54,723 nt of DNA from Flavobacterium frigidarium DSM 17623 (GTDB taxonomy: Bacteria; Bacteroidota; Bacteroidia; Flavobacteriales; Flavobacteriaceae). Both the position numbers and the translations under genes were made by a program. The stretch spans positions 27,579 through 82,301 of the forward strand of contig NZ_KE384394.1 of NCBI RefSeq assembly GCF_000425505.1. The letters are read 5' to 3'. Shown piece after piece: positions 51,482 to 54,723 of this stretch; position 1 is the stretch's first letter, and each line of letters starts with the position of its first letter. The notes below the pieces were generated by a model. That model did no database searches and had not been told where the DNA came from. It was given only the letters and a program-made list of their open reading frames with translations.

Positions 51482-52135
51482 ATGACAATGAAACATGTTT
51501 TTTACATTATTATATTTTTCTCAGTATGCATTAAAAGTTATTGTCAAAAGACAGTTAAAGTTACTTTTGAGAATCAATTAATTGTTTCTGAAGCGTCGTT
51601 AGCAAGCGTGCCAGAACACCTCAGAAGTGCTGTTTTGAAACAATTAACAAGCGTGAAGATGCTGGCGTACATGTGTTTCGAAAACAATAAGGTATACTAT
51701 GAAAGTAAATCTCAAAACAAACAAATTGAACAAAAGGGAGTGGTTAATGACGGGGTTTTAAATAATGAAGGTACAATTTCAAAAGATCTGTCAACATCTG
51801 TAAAATCTAAACATTCAAAAATAATTAAGGATAGTTATAATAATACTTATACGATGAAGAACAATGGTAAATTAGTGACTGAAAAATTACCTATAGTTAA
51901 ATGGAAAATTACTAATAAAAAGAAAAATATTTTAGGTTACAATTGTACGGAGGCAGTAGGACTGTATAATAATAGTAAGATATCGATCTATTTTACAAAA
52001 GAGTTGAAAAAAGTAGCTAGTCCAGAAAAAATACCTTTCATAGATGGTGTAATTCTTGAGTATAAAGACGAAAAGTCAATAGGCAAAGCGATAAGAATAG
52101 AAAAAAATCAACCTTCAATTAAAAATTTCTTATAA
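51482..52135 (+). CDS. Diverged GLPGLI-like secreted protein (copy E)
   Basis: The 217 residues start MTMKHVFYIIIFF with a signal peptide ending SYCQ (MKH at 51488 is an alternative start). VKWKITNKKKNILGYNCTEA and PFIDGVILEYKDEKS correspond to the conserved Trp strand, the single-Cys strand and the GLPGLI position, but the motif itself is degraded to IDGVILEY. It is ten bases before the receptor frame. Function unknown. Confidence 0.7.
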   Translation: MTMKHVFYIIIFFSVCIKSYCQKTVKVTFENQLIVSEASLASVPEHLRSAVLKQLTSVKMLAYMCFENNKVYYESKSQNKQIEQKGVVNDGVLNNEGTISKDLSTSVKSKHSKIIKDSYNNTYTMKNNGKLVTEKLPIVKWKITNKKKNILGYNCTEAVGLYNNSKISIYFTKELKKVASPEKIPFIDGVILEYKDEKSIGKAIRIEKNQPSIKNFL

Positions 52136-52145
52136 AATTTGTATT

Positions 52146-54723
52146 TTGAATTTAAAATATTTGTTGTTTCTTTTTTTTCCAATTTTTATTTTTTCACAAA
52201 GTAAGATAACTATAAAAGTAGTCGATGATAAGCATGAAGCTGTGTCTAGAGGTATTGTAGTTATAAATCAATTAAATAATCAAATTGCTTTTGGAACAAC
52301 TAACAATCAGGGTATTTTTGAAAATGATTTGCCGTTAGGTACTTACATTTTTAATATAAAAAAACTTGGATATGCACCAATCATGGAGGTTGTAACTGTT
52401 AAGGGAAATGTAGATCTAACTTTTGTGATGCTTCCTGAACTAAACCAGCTTGAGGATGTTGTTATTAAGGCACGTCCTAAAATATTGCGCATCAAAGAAG
52501 ATACTATTTCTTATAATCTTAAAGCAGTAGTTGATGGAACCGAGAATAAAATTGAAGATGTTATAAAAAAGCTTCCTGGTCTTGAGGTTGACGCGGATGG
52601 TAAAATATTTTACAAGGGGGAGAAGATTAATAATGTATTGATTGACGGCAATGAATTTTTTGGCAACAAGCATCAAATGGCTACTCAAAATATCAATGCT
52701 GAGATGATTGAAGGCATCGATTTGTATACCAATTATTCAGGCTTTGCTATCGCATCTGGAGGTGATAAAGGGGTGGCGCTAAATTTGAAAACGAAGGACT
52801 CATATAAAAGTAAATGGGTTTCTGATGCCGAGCTAGGCTATGGTGGTAAGAAGGCAATGCGTTTTCATACTAATTCATTTAAATTTTTTAAGAAGGGTAA
52901 TTTGGCTATTATATCAGATTACAATACCATTGGTAATGTGCCTATTTCATTGGAGGATTACAGCCAAATGAAAGTAGCTGGCAATGATGACGCTGAGTCA
53001 AGTCGATTAACAGATATCGAAGTGCCTTCATTTTTAAATCCTACACCGTTTTATAAAGAAAAAAACAATAAGTTCATTGGACTTAACTACACGAGCCTTG
53101 TTTCAGCTCGGTCAAAAATCACTTTTTCAAATACTTTTAACGCTGCAAACTTACTCGAAGAGAATTATAAAACGCAAACAAATTTAGGTGTTGAGGATAG
53201 TAAATTATCCTATTTTGATCAAAAGAAAGGTTCGTATGTTTTGAACAATACTGCTGTAAAATGGGAATTTAATAAATCGGCTAATACGTTTTTGTCTTAT
53301 GTGGTTAATTTGACGCCAACAGATGATGAGATCAATCAAAACTTAGTCAGCGACTCAAATCGAACTACATATAAAAATAGTAGTGAAGGTTTGAGATTTT
53401 CACAAGTTTTTAAAGTGCAAACTACTTTTTTAAAGGATATTAAGTATAAAGGGGTAATAAGGCACGCTACAAAGGCAAATGATCAAAAATTGGGTTTGAG
53501 TGGGGATGAAGTGCTATTTGACTTTGATACGCAATCGCTTGAGCAAAGAAGTAGGCTAAGTGGTAATAGTTTTGATTTTTATAACTCATTTAGTTTATCT
53601 AAAAAGTCTGATTTTTTTGGTGTAAAATTAGATCTTCTCAGTCAGAAAGAGCAATTTGAAAATGATATTGACGTAAAACCATTTGCAATGATATCTGTAA
53701 ATTTAAAGAAGCAATTACTGCAAGCTAATTTTAGTTGGACGAGGCAGTGGACTCCAAAAATTCAATCTGTTGCTGGAGTTAGTACTAGTAATGTTAGTAC
53801 TACTTATAACAGCGAACAAACTACATATTCTAGAGTAGAGCCAAATTTGAATGTATCCTATAACCTTGGTTTTCTAAGTAAAGTCACTTTGGGATACTCT
53901 TTGAATCATCGATTGCCACTGCTTTCTCAACTATTAAATAATGATGTCATTGAGGATTTTCAAACAATTAATAAGGAGAGTTTAGTAGCGTATAATAAAA
54001 TTTTGCCTCAAGACAGTTTCTCTTTAAATTACTTTAATGTCAACGCAAAGACGAATTCGGTGTTGTTTTCATCTCTAAACTATAGTAAAGATCATCAAGC
54101 GGTCTCAAATAATGTAATTTATCAAAATGATTACGTTGAGAATCAAGCAACTTTAGTATCTGGTTCTAGTACACTAAGAGGAATTTTGAGTTACGATTTA
54201 AAAATTAAGAAATTGCCGTTCTCTGTTAAAAGCACCCTTGTGTATCTAGCGACCAAGGGGTTCTCTGAGTATAGTGGAGTAGGCAATGAATTTAATTCGA
54301 ATAATTTTAGTGGTAAAATTAACGTGAATTCTAATTTTAAAAATTCAAATGTGCAGGTTGCCGTCGATTATAAGTTTAGTAGGCGTCGCTTAGAACAAAG
54401 CTTATTTGCTTTTAATAATGTAACGGTCAATCACCAAATTGGTTTAAAATTACGTGGCAAAAGCACCAATAAATTAAAATGGGATTTGGGATTTGTTATT
54501 GATAATCAAGATTCAAGTTTTAATACCAATCAGCTTTATTTCTTGAATGGAAGCGTACAGTATTTAGTCGCTAAAAATTTGAAGTTGTTATTCAAAGGTA
54601 ATAATATGCTAAACTTAAAAAATAGTCAGCTAATAACTACAGCGTTCAATCAAAGTTTCTTTACAGAATCGGTTATTTCGATTATGCCAGGGTACATGAT
54701 GCTAGGAGCTAATTATTCTTTTT
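52146..54723 (+). CDS. Outer-membrane receptor with carboxypeptidase-regulatory domain (partial at right edge)
   Basis: From a TTG start (MNLKYLLFLFFPIFIFSQ, signal peptide) the frame stays open to the window end, 859 codons. A regulatory-like Ig domain (KITIKVVDDKHEAVSRGIVV to LPELNQLEDVVIKARP) precedes a plug-like segment (IEDVIKKLPGLEVDADGKIF and NNVLIDGNEFFGNK), which parallels the receptor at 32562. The last visible strand (GYMMLGANYSF) suggests the end is near. The TTG start and ten-base spacing from copy E imply translational coupling. The ligand is unknown. Confidence 0.78.
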   Translation, partial: MNLKYLLFLFFPIFIFSQSKITIKVVDDKHEAVSRGIVVINQLNNQIAFGTTNNQGIFENDLPLGTYIFNIKKLGYAPIMEVVTVKGNVDLTFVMLPELNQLEDVVIKARPKILRIKEDTISYNLKAVVDGTENKIEDVIKKLPGLEVDADGKIFYKGEKINNVLIDGNEFFGNKHQMATQNINAEMIEGIDLYTNYSGFAIASGGDKGVALNLKTKDSYKSKWVSDAELGYGGKKAMRFHTNSFKFFKKGNLAIISDYNTIGNVPISLEDYSQMKVAGNDDAESSRLTDIEVPSFLNPTPFYKEKNNKFIGLNYTSLVSARSKITFSNTFNAANLLEENYKTQTNLGVEDSKLSYFDQKKGSYVLNNTAVKWEFNKSANTFLSYVVNLTPTDDEINQNLVSDSNRTTYKNSSEGLRFSQVFKVQTTFLKDIKYKGVIRHATKANDQKLGLSGDEVLFDFDTQSLEQRSRLSGNSFDFYNSFSLSKKSDFFGVKLDLLSQKEQFENDIDVKPFAMISVNLKKQLLQANFSWTRQWTPKIQSVAGVSTSNVSTTYNSEQTTYSRVEPNLNVSYNLGFLSKVTLGYSLNHRLPLLSQLLNNDVIEDFQTINKESLVAYNKILPQDSFSLNYFNVNAKTNSVLFSSLNYSKDHQAVSNNVIYQNDYVENQATLVSGSSTLRGILSYDLKIKKLPFSVKSTLVYLATKGFSEYSGVGNEFNSNNFSGKINVNSNFKNSNVQVAVDYKFSRRRLEQSLFAFNNVTVNHQIGLKLRGKSTNKLKWDLGFVIDNQDSSFNTNQLYFLNGSVQYLVAKNLKLLFKGNNMLNLKNSQLITTAFNQSFFTESVISIMPGYMMLGANYSF

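Noticed and set aside
52440..52688. 82-codon frame on the minus strand
   Set aside because: Shadow of the partial receptor gene.

Overview
The window looks like a chromosomal segment of a Flavobacterium-like member of the Flavobacteriaceae (Bacteroidota). The evidence is low GC, the gliding genes gldE and gldD, several GLPGLI-family proteins, TonB-dependent outer-membrane receptors, promoters of the Bacteroidota type (TAnnTTTG, sometimes with TTG or TTTG about 19 bases upstream), almost no Shine-Dalgarno sequences, and dispersed palindromic intergenic repeats. No rRNA, tRNA, CRISPR array, prophage or insertion sequence was recognised.

Layout. 1-2.2 kb: palindromic repeats, an AraC-type regulator and a flavin amine oxidase. 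2.4-10.2 kb: dGTPase, a DUF3078 protein with dxs, divergent tadA, an MFS exporter, and RNase G. 10.4-14.4 kb: a 30-residue AURKAIP1/COX24-like basic protein, an HU-type DNA-binding protein, then mutY-ssb-gldE-gldD. 14.5-19.2 kb: an EamA permease, a two-gene M16 peptidase operon (one subunit with the zinc motif, one without), and rplU-rpmA. 19.4-23.4 kb: an alanine-rich lipoprotein, ahcY, a phosphopantetheinyl transferase, and a small membrane protein with a truncated hemoglobin behind an FNR-like palindrome. 23.7-29.3 kb: pnuC, a fused nucleoside-kinase/DUF4301 protein, arfB, and a TPP-riboswitch-controlled TonB-dependent receptor. 29.4-35.2 kb: a tandemly duplicated and partly decayed GLPGLI/outer-membrane-receptor cluster. 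35.2-41 kb: a lipoprotein with a degenerate Rieske-like pattern, greA, a HIT protein, an orphan histidine kinase, a flavin reductase, DUF3127, a PAP2 phosphatase and aat. 41.4-48.7 kb: a complete thiamin-synthesis operon on the minus strand (thiS-thiC-TenI-like-thiD-thiE-thiG-thiH-thiF) led by a second TPP riboswitch. 48.9-50.1 kb: tag and a queuosine-precursor transporter. 50.3-54.7 kb: a second GLPGLI/receptor cluster running off the right edge.

Thiamin is the clearest functional theme. The same promoter and riboswitch arrangement controls de novo synthesis and an outer-membrane receptor that probably imports thiamin or a precursor. pnuC and the kinase fusion lie just upstream of that receptor and could belong to NAD or thiamin salvage.

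The best candidate for an undescribed system is the module found twice: a short secreted peptide gene with two cysteines exactly 28 residues apart, then one or more GLPGLI proteins, then a carboxypeptidase-regulatory-domain outer-membrane receptor. In this genome both peptide genes have damaged start regions, and the first cluster also holds remnants of an extra GLPGLI gene and an extra receptor. This points to repeated duplication and loss. All family assignments come from reading motifs by eye; no database search was run.
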